Positions 27,658 to 37,557 are shown, counted from the first letter of the stretch. The stretch: DNA of 64,000 nucleotides from Rugamonas rivuli (GCF_009380165.1 NZ_WHUF01000005.1:1-64000), one strand, 5' to 3'. The notes: generated by a model not told the origin, from the sequence alone. Made by a program: numbers and translations.

Positions 27658-29163
27658 TTATCGCTGCGCGACTTTCTGCGGCGCGTTGGCGCCATCCCAG
27701 CCGCCGCCCAGCGCGCGGATCAGCGCCACGGTGGTGACAGCGCGATTACCGCGCAGCTGCACCGCACTACGCTCCACCGACGCCAGATTGCGCTGTGCGT
27801 CCAGCAGATCGAGGTAGCTCGAACGGCCGGCGGTGTACAGCTTCTGCGCCAGATCGGCCGAACGACGCGCCGAAACGACGGCATCTTCGATCTGCGCGGT
27901 CTGGCCAGCCAGGATGCGCAGGCCCGCCAGGTTGTCTTCCACTTCCGCGAAAGCCACCAGCACGCTCTGGCGATACGTACCAACCGATTCCTCAAGCGCC
28001 GCTTCGCTGCGATTGATGTTGGCCTTGTTGCGGCCACCATCGATCAACGGCATCGACATCAGCGCGCCCAGCACCCACGAACGGCTGCTCCACTTGAACA
28101 CGTCGGCCACGGTATTGCCCGAGGCGCCGCCCGCATTGGCGTTCAAGGCCAGCGCCGGGAACATCGCCGCCTTGGCGACGCCGATGCGGGCGTTGGACGC
28201 TTCCATCGCGCGCTGTGCCGCGGCGATGTCCGGACGACGCTCCAGCAGCGACGACGGCAGACCCGCCGGGATCACCGGCAGCAGCGACGTGTCGAGCAGC
28301 GGGCTGGCGCCGGCCGTGTAGCTGGCCGCCGGTTTGCCCAGCAGGACCGCCAGTGCATGCTCGGTCGTCACGCGCTGGCGTTGCAGGCCGATGGCTTCGG
28401 CGCGCGAAGTTGCCAGCTCGGTCTTGGCACGCGACAGATCGAATTCGCCGATGTCGCCCAGGTCGAAGCGACGCTGGTTGACCTTGACGTTTTCTTCGCG
28501 GGTCTGCACCGTGCGGTTCAGCGTTTCCAGTTCAGCATCCGTGGCGCGCAGACGGAAGTAAGTCTGCGCCACGTCAGCCTGCACCGACAGCAGCACCGAA
28601 CGGTAAGTCGCTTCCACGGAAGCGGCGTCGTTGCGGGCGGCGCTGACGTTCGACGATACGCGGCCGAACAGGTCGACCTCGTAGCTGGCCGTCAGGTTGG
28701 CGGAAAACACATTGCCCGGAGCGACCGGCGTACCGGCCGGCAGACCAAGCGCCACGTCGGACTGGCGCTGGCGCTGTGCGCCGACGTTGACGCCGACCTG
28801 CGGAATGCGATCCGCCTCGGCGATGCCGGCGATGGCGCGGGCCTGCTTGACGCGGGCCGCAGCCACGGCCAGGTTGGCGTTGGCGCGGGTGGCTTCGGCG
28901 ATCAGCTCATTGAGAGCCGTATCGTTGAAAGCCAGCCACCACTCGCCACGCGGCTGCGCTTCGGCGGCTTGCGCCTGTTTCCAGGTGCTGCCGTCGGCGG
29001 CCACTTTGACAGTGGCCGGCAGCTGCGATTCCTTGAACGCGACCGGCACGTCCATCGCAGGCTGCTTGAATTCCGGCGCGGCGCATGCGGTCATCAGCAA
29101 GGCTGCCAATACAGGCGCCACACCTTTAGCGATCATATGCAGCTTGTTCATCGAGTTGCTCAT
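27658..29163 (-). CDS. Outer-membrane efflux lipoprotein (NodT/OprM family)
   Basis: The 501-residue protein starts with a lipoprotein signal (LLMTAC, lipobox Cys about residue 27) and has the two OEP repeats of TolC-like channels, with long helical stretches rich in Ala, Asn and Gln. It forms the outer-membrane exit of the RND pump encoded by the two genes upstream. It follows the permease stop by one base. Drug or solvent export is inferred from family. Confidence 0.93.
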   Translation of the reverse strand: MSNSMNKLHMIAKGVAPVLAALLMTACAAPEFKQPAMDVPVAFKESQLPATVKVAADGSTWKQAQAAEAQPRGEWWLAFNDTALNELIAEATRANANLAVAAARVKQARAIAGIAEADRIPQVGVNVGAQRQRQSDVALGLPAGTPVAPGNVFSANLTASYEVDLFGRVSSNVSAARNDAASVEATYRSVLLSVQADVAQTYFRLRATDAELETLNRTVQTREENVKVNQRRFDLGDIGEFDLSRAKTELATSRAEAIGLQRQRVTTEHALAVLLGKPAASYTAGASPLLDTSLLPVIPAGLPSSLLERRPDIAAAQRAMEASNARIGVAKAAMFPALALNANAGGASGNTVADVFKWSSRSWVLGALMSMPLIDGGRNKANINRSEAALEESVGTYRQSVLVAFAEVEDNLAGLRILAGQTAQIEDAVVSARRSADLAQKLYTAGRSSYLDLLDAQRNLASVERSAVQLRGNRAVTTVALIRALGGGWDGANAPQKVAQR

Positions 29164-29164
29164 G

Positions 29165-32100
29165 TTAGTGAGTCCCTTCCAGTTTTACCGCAGCGGCGTC
29201 GCCAGCCACGGCAGGTTTTTTCTTCTCCAGGCGTACCGCCAGCTTGCGCAGCAGGACGTAGAACACCGGCGTCAGGAACAGGCCGAAGAAGGTCACGCCC
29301 AGCATGCCGGCGAACACCGCCACACCCATTGCATGACGCATTTCCGAACCCGCACCGTGCGAGAACACCAGCGGCAGCACGCCCATGATGAATGCGATCG
29401 ACGTCATCAGAATCGGACGCAGACGCAGGCGGCAGGCTTCCAGCGCGGCTTCAACGATGGTACGGCCGTGGTGTTCCAGTTCGCGTGCAAACTCCACGAT
29501 CAGAATCGCGTTCTTCGAGGCCAGACCAACCAGCACGAACAAGGCAATCTGCGTAAAGACGTTGTTATCTCCGTGGGTCAGCTTCACGCCAACCAGCGCG
29601 CAGAAGATCGACATCGGCACGATCAGGATCACCGCCAGCGGCAGGGTCCAGCTTTCGTACTGGGCAGCCAGCACCAGGAACACCAGCAGCACGCACAGTG
29701 GGAACACATACATCATCGTGTTACCGGACAGGATGTCCTGGTACACCAGTTCCGTCCATTCGTAGCCGATACCTTTCGGCAGAACCTCATTGAGGATCTT
29801 GGTCATTTCAGCCTGCGCTTCACCCGACGAGATGCCAGGAGCGGCGCCGCCATTGATCTCGGCTGCGACGTAGGCGTTGTAACGCTGTACGCGGTCCGGG
29901 CCATAGCTGTCTTTCACGCGCATCAGCGACGACAGAGGAATCATCTCGCCCTTGTCGTTGCGGACTTTCAGCTGGGCGATGTCTTCAGCGTGCGAACGGA
30001 ACTGCTGGTCAGCCTGGACGCGCACCTGATAGGTACGGCCGAACTGATTGAAGTCGTTCACATACAGCGAACCCAGATTGATCTGCAAGGTCTGGTAGAT
30101 CGTTTGCAGCGGCACGCCCAGTTGCTTGGCTTTTGCGCGGTCGATGTCGGCGAACAGCTGCGGCACGTTGATCTGGTAGCTGGAGAATACGCCGGCCAGT
30201 TTAGGGTTCTGCCATGCCTTCATCTGCACTGCCTGGATCGCCTTGTACAGCGCGTCGTAACCCAAGTTGTCGCGGTCTTCGACCATCACTTTGAAACCAC
30301 CGGTGGTGCCCAGGCCATTGACTGGCGGCGGTGGCAGCACCATCACGAACGCACCTTCGATGGCGCCCATGCGTTTGTTGATTTCAGCAGCGATGGCTTC
30401 AGCCGATTCGCTCTTCTTGGTGCGCTCTTCGAACGGTTTCAGCGGGGTGAACACGATACCGGCGTTAGGCGCATTGGTGAAGCCGTTGATCGACAGGCCA
30501 GGGAAAGCCACCGAATCAGCCACGCCAGGGATTTCCTTGGCGATGTCCGACATCTTGCGGATGACGGCGTCGGTACGGTCCAGCGAAGCGGCGTCCGGCA
30601 GTTGTGCGAAACCGATCAGGTACTGCTTGTCCTGCGCAGGAACGAAGCCCGGAGGCACGATCTTGAACATGAAGCCCGCAGCCACGGCCAGGATGGCGTA
30701 CACCACCAGCGAACCGCCTTTGCGTTTCAACACGCCGGTCACGCCGGTTTCATAGCCTTTCGAAGCGCGGTTGAAGAAGCGGTTGAACCAGCCGAAGAAG
30801 CGGCCGAAGATCTTGTCCATCACGCGGGTCAGCGCATCTTTCGGTGCATCGTGTGGACGCAGCAGCACGGCGGCCAGGGCCGGAGCCAGGGTCAGCGAGC
30901 TGAATGCCGAGATCACGGTCGAGATGGCGATGGTCAGCGCGAACTGCTTGTAGAACTGGCCGGACAGACCCGACACAAATGCGATCGGCACGAACACGGC
31001 GCACAGCACCAGCGCAATCGCGATAATCGGACCACTCACCTCTTTCATCGCCTGGATGGTCGCGTCATGCGGCGACAGTCCGTTGGAGATATTCCGCTCG
31101 ACGTTTTCCACCACCACGATCGCGTCATCGACCACGATACCGATGGCCAGCACAAGGCCGAACAGCGACAGCGTGTTGATCGAGAAGCCAAAGCCCAGCA
31201 TGACGGCGAAGGTACCCACCACCGACACGGGAACGGCCAGCAGCGGGATCACCGATGCGCGCCAGGTTTGCAGGAACACGATCACCACCAGTGCCACCAG
31301 AATGATCGCTTCGACCAGGGTGTGGATCACGGCGCGGATCGATTCGCGCACGAATTGGGTCGGGTCATATACAACGCTGTACGTGACGCCTTCCGGGAAA
31401 TCCTTCGACAGGCGGGCCATCGTCGCACGCACGTCGGCCGACAGCTGCAGCGCGTTGGCGTTAGGTGCTTCGAAAATAGGGATCGCCACCGCCGAATTGT
31501 TGTTCAGCAGGGAGCGCAGCGCGTACGAGTTCGAACCCATCTCCATGCGGGCCACGTCTTTCAGCAGCGTTACCGCGCCGTCAGCATTGGTCTTCAGGAT
31601 GATGTTGCCGAATTCTTCTTCGCTCTGCAAACGGCCTTGCGTGTTCACGGTCAGCTGGAAGTCCGCACCCTTGGTCGGGCCCTGGCCGATCACACCGGCA
31701 GCAACTTGAACGTTCTGCTCGCGGATCGAAGCAACGACATCGCTGGCGGTCAGGCCGCGCTGTGCCACTTTCTGCGGGTTGAGCCAGATACGCATCGCGT
31801 AGTCGCCGGAACCGAACAGCTGCACCTCGCCCATGCCAGGCAAGCGCGCCAGCTGGTCCTTGATGTTCAACACTGCATAGTTACGCAGATACAGGTCGTC
31901 GTAACGGCCGTTCGGCGATTGCAGGTGGACCACCATGGTCAGGTTGGGCGACGACTTCACGGTCGTCACGCCGATCTGGCGGACTTCTTCCGGCAGACGC
32001 GGAAGCGCGCGTTGAACGCGGTTCTGCACCTGGGTTTCAGCCTGCTCGACGTTGGTGCCGATCTTGAAGGTGACGGTCAGCGCCAGCGCGCCGTCCGAGG

Positions 32101-32353
32101 TGTTTTGCGAGGACATGTACAGCATGTTCTCGACGCCGTTGATCTGTTCCTCAAGCGGCGCGGCCACGGTTTCGGCGATGATCTTCGGATTCGCACCAGG
32201 ATACTGCGCGCGCACCACCACCGATGGCGGCACCACGTCCGGGTACTCCGAGATCGGCAGCTTGAAGATCGATATCAGGCCGGCGACGAAGATAATGATC
32301 GACAGTACCGCCGCAAAAATCGGCTTGTCGACAAAAAATCGAGAGATGTTCAT
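29165..32353 (-). CDS. RND efflux permease, HAE1 (AcrB-like) family
   Basis: The 1062-residue protein has the standard AcrB layout: 12 TM helices, two large periplasmic loops, GISSGEAQAEM, and TM4 with the proton-relay Asp pair in AIGIVVDDAIVVVENVERN. It exports hydrophobic drugs or metabolites by proton antiport. It sits between adaptor and channel genes in a compact three-gene operon. Length and motifs are complete. Confidence 0.95.
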   Translation of the reverse strand: MNISRFFVDKPIFAAVLSIIIFVAGLISIFKLPISEYPDVVPPSVVVRAQYPGANPKIIAETVAAPLEEQINGVENMLYMSSQNTSDGALALTVTFKIGTNVEQAETQVQNRVQRALPRLPEEVRQIGVTTVKSSPNLTMVVHLQSPNGRYDDLYLRNYAVLNIKDQLARLPGMGEVQLFGSGDYAMRIWLNPQKVAQRGLTASDVVASIREQNVQVAAGVIGQGPTKGADFQLTVNTQGRLQSEEEFGNIILKTNADGAVTLLKDVARMEMGSNSYALRSLLNNNSAVAIPIFEAPNANALQLSADVRATMARLSKDFPEGVTYSVVYDPTQFVRESIRAVIHTLVEAIILVALVVIVFLQTWRASVIPLLAVPVSVVGTFAVMLGFGFSINTLSLFGLVLAIGIVVDDAIVVVENVERNISNGLSPHDATIQAMKEVSGPIIAIALVLCAVFVPIAFVSGLSGQFYKQFALTIAISTVISAFSSLTLAPALAAVLLRPHDAPKDALTRVMDKIFGRFFGWFNRFFNRASKGYETGVTGVLKRKGGSLVVYAILAVAAGFMFKIVPPGFVPAQDKQYLIGFAQLPDAASLDRTDAVIRKMSDIAKEIPGVADSVAFPGLSINGFTNAPNAGIVFTPLKPFEERTKKSESAEAIAAEINKRMGAIEGAFVMVLPPPPVNGLGTTGGFKVMVEDRDNLGYDALYKAIQAVQMKAWQNPKLAGVFSSYQINVPQLFADIDRAKAKQLGVPLQTIYQTLQINLGSLYVNDFNQFGRTYQVRVQADQQFRSHAEDIAQLKVRNDKGEMIPLSSLMRVKDSYGPDRVQRYNAYVAAEINGGAAPGISSGEAQAEMTKILNEVLPKGIGYEWTELVYQDILSGNTMMYVFPLCVLLVFLVLAAQYESWTLPLAVILIVPMSIFCALVGVKLTHGDNNVFTQIALFVLVGLASKNAILIVEFARELEHHGRTIVEAALEACRLRLRPILMTSIAFIMGVLPLVFSHGAGSEMRHAMGVAVFAGMLGVTFFGLFLTPVFYVLLRKLAVRLEKKKPAVAGDAAAVKLEGTH

Positions 32354-32358
32354 AGTTT

Positions 32359-33600
32359 TTATTCCTTGGAAGTGCCGGTCTTGGTTGCGACCGCCGCTAC
32401 TTTTTCATCTTTTTTAACTTCGGTTTTCGGCACGTTGGCGGCCAGCGGATCGGAATCCATGGCGACCACGGTTGGCGTGATCGGCGCACCAGGGCGCACG
32501 CGCTGCAAGCCGTTGACGACGATCTTCTCGCCTGGCTTCAAGCCGTCGCGCACCACGCGCAGGCCATCGATTGCAGGGCCGAGGGTCACAGGGCGGTATT
32601 CGGCCTTGTTGTCCTTGTCGACCACGAACACGAACTTGCGGTTCTGGTCCGTGCTGATGGCGCGGTCGTTGATCATCAACGCCGACTTGGCGCCGGTGGA
32701 GCCGGCCAGTTGCACGCGGGCGAACAGGCCTGGCACCAGCGCGCCGTCGGTGTTGTTGAGGGTGGCGCGCATGCGCACCGAACCGCTGCGTGGATCGAGC
32801 TGGTTGTCGACGAATTCCAGCTTGCCTTCGTGCGGGAAGCCGGTTTCGTTGGCCAGGCCGATCTTCACGGTGGCCGGTTTGCCTTGATGGGCAGCGGCGC
32901 CAACGCGCAGATAGGTGTCTTCATCGCCGTCGAAGGAAGCGTAGATGCGCTCCAGCGACACCACCGAAGTCAGTACCGCCGAAGCGTCGACCAGGTTGCC
33001 CAGCGTGATTTCCGCTTTCGATACGCGGCCGTTGATCGGCGACGTCACCTGGGTGTAGCTCAGATTGAGCTTGGCCGCTTCGTACTGCGCTTGTGCGGCG
33101 CGGGCGTCGGCGTCCAGCTGCTTCAGGCTCGATGCCGAGGCGTCGTATTCGCGTTGGGCGATGGCTTTATCGGCCAGCAGTTTTTCAGCGCGGACCAGTT
33201 CCACCTTGGCCAGATCGGCCTTGGCGCGGGCCGAGCCGGCTGCCGCTTCGGCGCGGTTGGCTTCAGCCTGGAACGGACGCGGATCGATGACGAACAAGAC
33301 TTCGCCCTTCTTCACTTCGCTGCCAGGCTTGAAATTGATCGCGGTGATGAAGCCGCCGACGCGCGGACGGATCTGCACTTGCTCGATCGCTTCCAGACGG
33401 CCCGAGAACTCCTGGGTCTCGGTGATGGTTTTCTCGACGACCACTGCGGCCGAAATCGGAGGACCACCGGCGGCCGGTGCTTCAGCTGTCTTGCCGGTAG
33501 CGTCTTCGCAACCGGAGAGGCCAAAAGCGGCCAGTCCCGCCAGCGCCATAGCGGCGGCCAGCGGCCGGGCTACGACGGTGAATTGTTTAATGGTTTTCAT
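32359..33600 (-). CDS. RND efflux periplasmic adaptor (membrane fusion protein)
   Basis: The 413-residue lipoprotein-type adaptor has a signal with lipobox (FGLSGCED, Cys about residue 31), a barrel-sandwich/lipoyl domain (VQIRPRVGGFITAINFKPGSEVKKGEVLF), an Ala-rich coiled-coil hairpin (about 100-165) and a beta-barrel domain. It bridges the permease and the outer-membrane channel. It is the first gene of the pump operon; a 144-base gap separates it from the hydrolase-like gene upstream. Confidence 0.94.
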   Translation of the reverse strand: MKTIKQFTVVARPLAAAMALAGLAAFGLSGCEDATGKTAEAPAAGGPPISAAVVVEKTITETQEFSGRLEAIEQVQIRPRVGGFITAINFKPGSEVKKGEVLFVIDPRPFQAEANRAEAAAGSARAKADLAKVELVRAEKLLADKAIAQREYDASASSLKQLDADARAAQAQYEAAKLNLSYTQVTSPINGRVSKAEITLGNLVDASAVLTSVVSLERIYASFDGDEDTYLRVGAAAHQGKPATVKIGLANETGFPHEGKLEFVDNQLDPRSGSVRMRATLNNTDGALVPGLFARVQLAGSTGAKSALMINDRAISTDQNRKFVFVVDKDNKAEYRPVTLGPAIDGLRVVRDGLKPGEKIVVNGLQRVRPGAPITPTVVAMDSDPLAANVPKTEVKKDEKVAAVATKTGTSKE

Positions 33601-33744
33601 GTTTATTCCCTTTTATATGAAAATAATTAATAGAAACGGCGGCACCGGTTGCCCTCAACGAATTGCGAGAAAACACGGTACTAGCGCCCCGCCGGCAAGC
33701 CAGTGGGGACGTGATTGCAGATACTGCTTAAAGGTTGGGGAACC

Positions 33745-34611
33745 CTATGCGGCTGGCGGTGTCTCAGACCGTTCCAGGCCAGCGATGAAACTGGCGATTT
33801 CTCCCAGCGCGTAACACTTGCACGCGCATTCGTTGCGCGCCCCTGCTTCGTTCAGGGGCGCTGCCGGCATTCGGTTGACGGTGGTCTTGACACCACAGGC
33901 AATCAACTTCGCGCCATATTGTTCCGCTTCGTCGCGCAGCGGGTCGTCTTCGGCCGACAGGATCAGTGCCGGCGGCAGGTTTTTCAGACGGCTCGATTGC
34001 AGCGGCGAGGCGTATGGATGGGTGCGGTCTGCCGCGTTCGGCAGGTAGCCACGGTAGGCCGCCGCGCAGGCGTCGGCCACGTCCAGCAATTCAGGCGCGT
34101 TCTGCATTTCGCGCATCGACCAGGTGCTGAGGCCCGGATCGAGCATCGGCATCACCAGGATCTGGCCGGCCAGCGCCGGGCCGCCACGGTCGCGCGACAT
34201 CAGCGCGCAGACCGCCGCCAGGTTGGCGCCGGCTTCGATGCCGGCCACAACCAGGCGCTTGCCGGTCCAGCCCAGCTTGGTCTTGTTCTTCTTGGCCCAG
34301 GTCAGCACGGCGTGGGCATCCTCGACGGCGGCCGGGAAAGGCTGCACCGTCGCCAGCGTGTAGGCGGCGGCCAGCACGGCGCTGTCCGGGGTGTCGTCGG
34401 CCATGTGGCGCAGGAACATGTCGGCATCTTCCAGGTCGCCGCTGTTGAAGCCGCCGGCATGGAAGAACACGGTCAAGGTGTCACGCTTGATGCCGGCCTC
34501 GCCGCTGGTGTACAGGCGGCCGGCCAGGGGGCCTTGCGCGCCGCGCACTTCCAGGTTGCGGACCTTGAGCAGGTCAGACAGCTGCGGCAGAGGCTCGACG
34601 ATTGCGCTCAT
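33745..34611 (-). CDS. Alpha/beta-hydrolase fold protein lacking the catalytic Ser (pseudoenzyme?)
   Basis: The 288-residue protein follows the HSL/alpha-beta-hydrolase-3 pattern: an oxyanion-hole motif HAGGF (51-55, normally HGGGF) and the C-terminal SAEDDPLRDEAEQYG with its acid residue. The nucleophile elbow, normally GDSAGG, is GIEAGA (124-129), so Glu126 replaces Ser. The usual catalytic His near the end (MIHGF-type) is also absent: the region reads RMPAAPLNEAG. It is therefore probably inactive as an esterase and may bind a ligand. Its start overlaps the stop of the small upstream ORF (ATGA), and it precedes the RND operon. Confidence 0.75.
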   Translation of the reverse strand: MSAIVEPLPQLSDLLKVRNLEVRGAQGPLAGRLYTSGEAGIKRDTLTVFFHAGGFNSGDLEDADMFLRHMADDTPDSAVLAAAYTLATVQPFPAAVEDAHAVLTWAKKNKTKLGWTGKRLVVAGIEAGANLAAVCALMSRDRGGPALAGQILVMPMLDPGLSTWSMREMQNAPELLDVADACAAAYRGYLPNAADRTHPYASPLQSSRLKNLPPALILSAEDDPLRDEAEQYGAKLIACGVKTTVNRMPAAPLNEAGARNECACKCYALGEIASFIAGLERSETPPAA

Positions 34612-34817
34612 CGCTGCACCGTATCCGCGGCGCTGGACAGCATGGCCGTATCGGCGCAGGCGATGGTGTCGCCGGCGGCCGCTTCGGTCAGGGCACGAAC
34701 GCCGTTCGCTTCGGCCGATGCCGCCTGCGAGTAGGCATCGGTATAGACCACGCCCGCCAGGGCGACCGAAGTCAGCGCCAGTGCGATCGTTGCAAAAATT
34801 CCATCCCGATATTTCAT
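34608..34817 (-). CDS. Small exported or membrane-anchored protein, unknown
   Basis: The 69-residue protein has an N-terminal hydrophobic segment (GIFATIALALTSVALAGVVYT), followed by an Ala/Thr-rich stretch with one Cys. A signal peptide or a single TM anchor is likely. It overlaps the hydrolase-like gene by 4 bases, so the two are co-translated. AAGGAAAGGGG lies before ATG 34817. No family is recognised. Confidence 0.6.
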   Translation of the reverse strand: MKYRDGIFATIALALTSVALAGVVYTDAYSQAASAEANGVRALTEAAAGDTIACADTAMLSSAADTVQR

Positions 34818-34909
34818 GTTGAACCCCTTTCCTTCAATGTACTTTCTTGGTGCAGTACAGCAATCTTAAACTTGATCTACAATCTGATAAATAGTGCAAT
34901 GTCGAATTG

Positions 34910-34931
34910 ATTGTTCAGGATTCCGAACAAT
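34910..34931. promoter_or_regulatory. Inverted repeat before the LysR gene
   Basis: ATTGTTC-N8-GAACAAT forms a 22-bp dyad ending 11 bases before the LysR start. It is in the shared region between the divergent small-protein/hydrolase unit and the lysR gene, and may be an autoregulatory site. Confidence 0.4.
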
Positions 34932-34942
34932 GGGACTCAAAG

Positions 34943-35899
34943 ATGAATAAACTACAAGCGATGGAAGTGTTCGTACAGGTGGTCGACGCCGGCGGCTTCA
35001 CGCGCGCGGCCGACAATATGCAGCTGCCCAAGGCCACCGTGTCGACGCTGATCCAGTCGCTGGAGGCGACGCTGTCGGTCAAGCTGCTGCACCGGACCAC
35101 GCGCCAGGTCAGCGTGACAGCCGACGGCGCCGCCTATTATGAGCGCTGCCTGCGCATCCTGTCGGACGTGCGCGAGGCCGAGGAATCGCTGTCGCGCACG
35201 CGGCTCAGCCCCAGCGGGCGGCTGCGGGTCGATGCGCCCACCGGCCTGGCCAGCGACGTGCTGATCCCCGCCCTGCCCGACTTCTTCACGCGCTACCCGG
35301 ACATCCAGCTGGAGCTGGGCTGCAGCGACCGCACCATCGATTTGATCGAGGAAGGCGTCGACTGCGCCGTGCGCGGCGGCGTGCTCGGGGATTCCAACCT
35401 GATCGCGCGGCGCGTCGGCATCCTGCAGTTCGTCACCTGCGCCACGCCGGACTACCTGGACCGCTACGGCCGGCCTGTCCATCCCGATGAGCTGATGCGC
35501 CACCGCTGCGTGAACTATTTTTCCTCCCGCACCGGCAAGCTGTTCGACTGGGACTTCTCGCGCGACGGCCACCGGATACAGGTCGCCCTGCCGGGCCACA
35601 TCGCCGTCAACGACACCAATGCCTACATCGCAGCAGGCCTGGCGGGACTGGGCATCCTGCAGATGCCGAACTTTATGATGGAGCCCATGCTCAAGGACGG
35701 CCGCTTCGAACAGCTGCTGGACGACTGGAGCACCGACCCGCTGCCGGTGCACGTGGTCTACCCGCAGAACCGCCACCTGTCGGCCAAGGTGCGTGTCTTT
35801 GTCGAATGGGTCGCCGAACTGTTTTCCAACCACCCGGGCATGCGCCTGCCGAAAGCCGCACCACCAACGCGCCCGACTCCTTTTGAGGTTGCCATATGA
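34943..35899 (+). CDS. LysR family transcriptional regulator
   Basis: The 318-residue protein has a LysR winged HTH (MEVFVQVVDAGGFTRAADNMQLPKATVSTLIQSLEATL) and the type 2 periplasmic-binding-like effector domain (about 90-295). It belongs to the large CrgA/DhgR-like subgroup. ATG 34943 fits the family start. It overlaps the dehydrogenase gene downstream by ATGA, and is divergent from the hydrolase/efflux region. It may control either; no inducer can be read from sequence. Confidence 0.92.
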   Translation: MNKLQAMEVFVQVVDAGGFTRAADNMQLPKATVSTLIQSLEATLSVKLLHRTTRQVSVTADGAAYYERCLRILSDVREAEESLSRTRLSPSGRLRVDAPTGLASDVLIPALPDFFTRYPDIQLELGCSDRTIDLIEEGVDCAVRGGVLGDSNLIARRVGILQFVTCATPDYLDRYGRPVHPDELMRHRCVNYFSSRTGKLFDWDFSRDGHRIQVALPGHIAVNDTNAYIAAGLAGLGILQMPNFMMEPMLKDGRFEQLLDDWSTDPLPVHVVYPQNRHLSAKVRVFVEWVAELFSNHPGMRLPKAAPPTRPTPFEVAI

Positions 35900-36867
35900 C
35901 TGAAGCCCACCGCATCGTATTCCTCGACCGCGACAGCGTGATCGCCAACATCCGCAAGCCTGCGTTCGCGCATGCGTGGTCCGAGCATGCCGCCACCAAG
36001 GCGGCGGACGCCATGCCGCGCCTGCGCGACGCGCGCGCCACCATCGCCATCACCAACAAGGTGCCGCTGCGCGCCGCCGACCTGGCGCAGCTGCCGGACC
36101 TGAAGATGATCGCAGTGGCCGCCACCGGCACCGACATCGTCGACCTGGCGGCCTGCCGCGAACGCGGCATCGTGGTCTCCAACATCCGCAACTACGCGGT
36201 GCACACGCTGCCCGAGCACACCTTCGCGCTGATGCTGGCGTTGCGGCGGCAGCTGGTGGCGTACCGCGCCGATATCGAGGCGGGGCTGTGGCAGAAGTCC
36301 GACCGTTTCTGCCTGTTCGGCCATCCGATCGCGGACCTGGCGGGCAGCCGTCTGGGCCTGCTGGGATATGGGGCGCTGGGCAAATCGGTGGCGCGCATCG
36401 CCAAGGCCTTCGGCATGGAGGTGATCGTGCATACGCGCTCGCCGCTGCCCGATGCGGCAGGCGACGGCGTGCGCGAAGTAGGCTTCGACGAGCTGCTGGA
36501 AACCTCGGACATCCTCAGCCTGCACCTGCCGCTGAACGACAAGACGCGTAACCTGATCAGCGCAAAAGAGCTGATACGCATGAAGCGCAGCGCGCTGCTG
36601 ATCAACACCGCGCGCGGCGGCCTGGTGGACGAGATGGCGCTGGCCGACGCCTTGCGCAGCGGCGTGATCGCCGGCGCAGGCTTCGACGTGCTGGTGCAGG
36701 AACCACCGCCGGCCGACAACGTGCTGCTCAATCTGCGACTGCCCAACTTCATCCTGACGCCGCATTCGGCCTGGGCCAGCTCGCAGGCCATGCAGGTGCT
36801 GGCGGATCAGCTGATCGACAACATCGAAGCGTGGGTGGCGGGTGCGCCCAGGAACGTGGTCGGCTGA
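35896..36867 (+). CDS. D-2-hydroxyacid dehydrogenase
   Basis: The 323-residue protein shows the NAD-binding GLLGYGALGKSVARIA (about 155), the catalytic Arg/Glu segments (LLINTARGGLVDEMALADAL) and the catalytic His in LTPHSAWAS. The family reduces 2-keto acids or oxidises glycerate/lactate-type acids. Its sequence is closest in pattern to glycerate/hydroxypyruvate reductases. It is translationally coupled to the LysR gene. Confidence 0.9.
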   Translation: MTEAHRIVFLDRDSVIANIRKPAFAHAWSEHAATKAADAMPRLRDARATIAITNKVPLRAADLAQLPDLKMIAVAATGTDIVDLAACRERGIVVSNIRNYAVHTLPEHTFALMLALRRQLVAYRADIEAGLWQKSDRFCLFGHPIADLAGSRLGLLGYGALGKSVARIAKAFGMEVIVHTRSPLPDAAGDGVREVGFDELLETSDILSLHLPLNDKTRNLISAKELIRMKRSALLINTARGGLVDEMALADALRSGVIAGAGFDVLVQEPPPADNVLLNLRLPNFILTPHSAWASSQAMQVLADQLIDNIEAWVAGAPRNVVG

Positions 36868-36870
36868 CGG

Positions 36871-37557
36871 CTATCGATAATTGGTGCCGTTGTTCATATC
36901 GATCACGTCGCCGTTGATGAACGCCGGTGCGTCGGTTGCAAGCCAGCTGACCGTTTCCGCAACCTCTTCCGCCAGACAGAATCGCTGACTGATGGTCGCG
37001 GCCTTCAGACGGTCCTTTCTGTCTTGCGGGATGTTTTTCATCATGTCCGTTTCGACGGGGCCCGGCGCGACCGAGTTGGCAATCACGCCCCTGGCGCCGT
37101 AGGTGCGCGCGAGTGAGCGCATCGCATTCATCAGGCCCGCTTTTGAAACGCCATACCAGATGTCCGGGTGGCCGATTTCGCCGGCAATCGACCCCATGCT
37201 GACGATGCGGCCACCGCCCTTGCCCGCCATCCGTTCCGCCACATGAACGCTCAGCCGCACGGCGGAGATCAGGTTCATATTGAGCGTGTGGAGGATGGCC
37301 TCGCTGTCGTAATCGCTGGCCGTCTTCGCGTTCATCATGCCCGCGTTGTTGATGAAGACGTCTGGCGTCCCGATCTTCTCGACAATCTGAAGCGCCTGTT
37401 CGTAATCAGAAACGTCTGCCGTCCACGAAGTTAAACCGTCCATGGCGGCAGAGACGCCCGACCGGGACAAGACATGCACTTCAAACCCCTTGCTCAATAG
37501 CTTCTTCGATATTTCAAACCCGATGCCTCGGTTGCCGCCAGTAATAATTGCCTTCAT
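36871..37557 (-). CDS. Short-chain dehydrogenase/reductase
   Basis: The 228-residue classical SDR has TGGNRGIG (coenzyme motif), NNAG, the catalytic Ser in VSMGSIAG, and YGVSK (Tyr-x3-Lys). It resembles 3-oxoacyl-ACP-reductase-type enzymes. I prefer ATG 37557 (MKAIITGG), since the longer frame adds an A/T-rich, non-family N-terminus. Base composition is lower in GC than its neighbours, as is that of the next gene, which suggests a small acquired island (37.0-38.3 kb). It is convergent with the dehydrogenase gene. Confidence 0.88.
   Translation of the reverse strand: MKAIITGGNRGIGFEISKKLLSKGFEVHVLSRSGVSAAMDGLTSWTADVSDYEQALQIVEKIGTPDVFINNAGMMNAKTASDYDSEAILHTLNMNLISAVRLSVHVAERMAGKGGGRIVSMGSIAGEIGHPDIWYGVSKAGLMNAMRSLARTYGARGVIANSVAPGPVETDMMKNIPQDRKDRLKAATISQRFCLAEEVAETVSWLATDAPAFINGDVIDMNNGTNYR

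Noticed and set aside
28697..32887. 1396-codon plus-strand frame opposite the RND operon
   Set aside because: It is antisense to well-recognised efflux genes, His/Arg/Gln-rich and without motifs: a shadow of high-GC coding.
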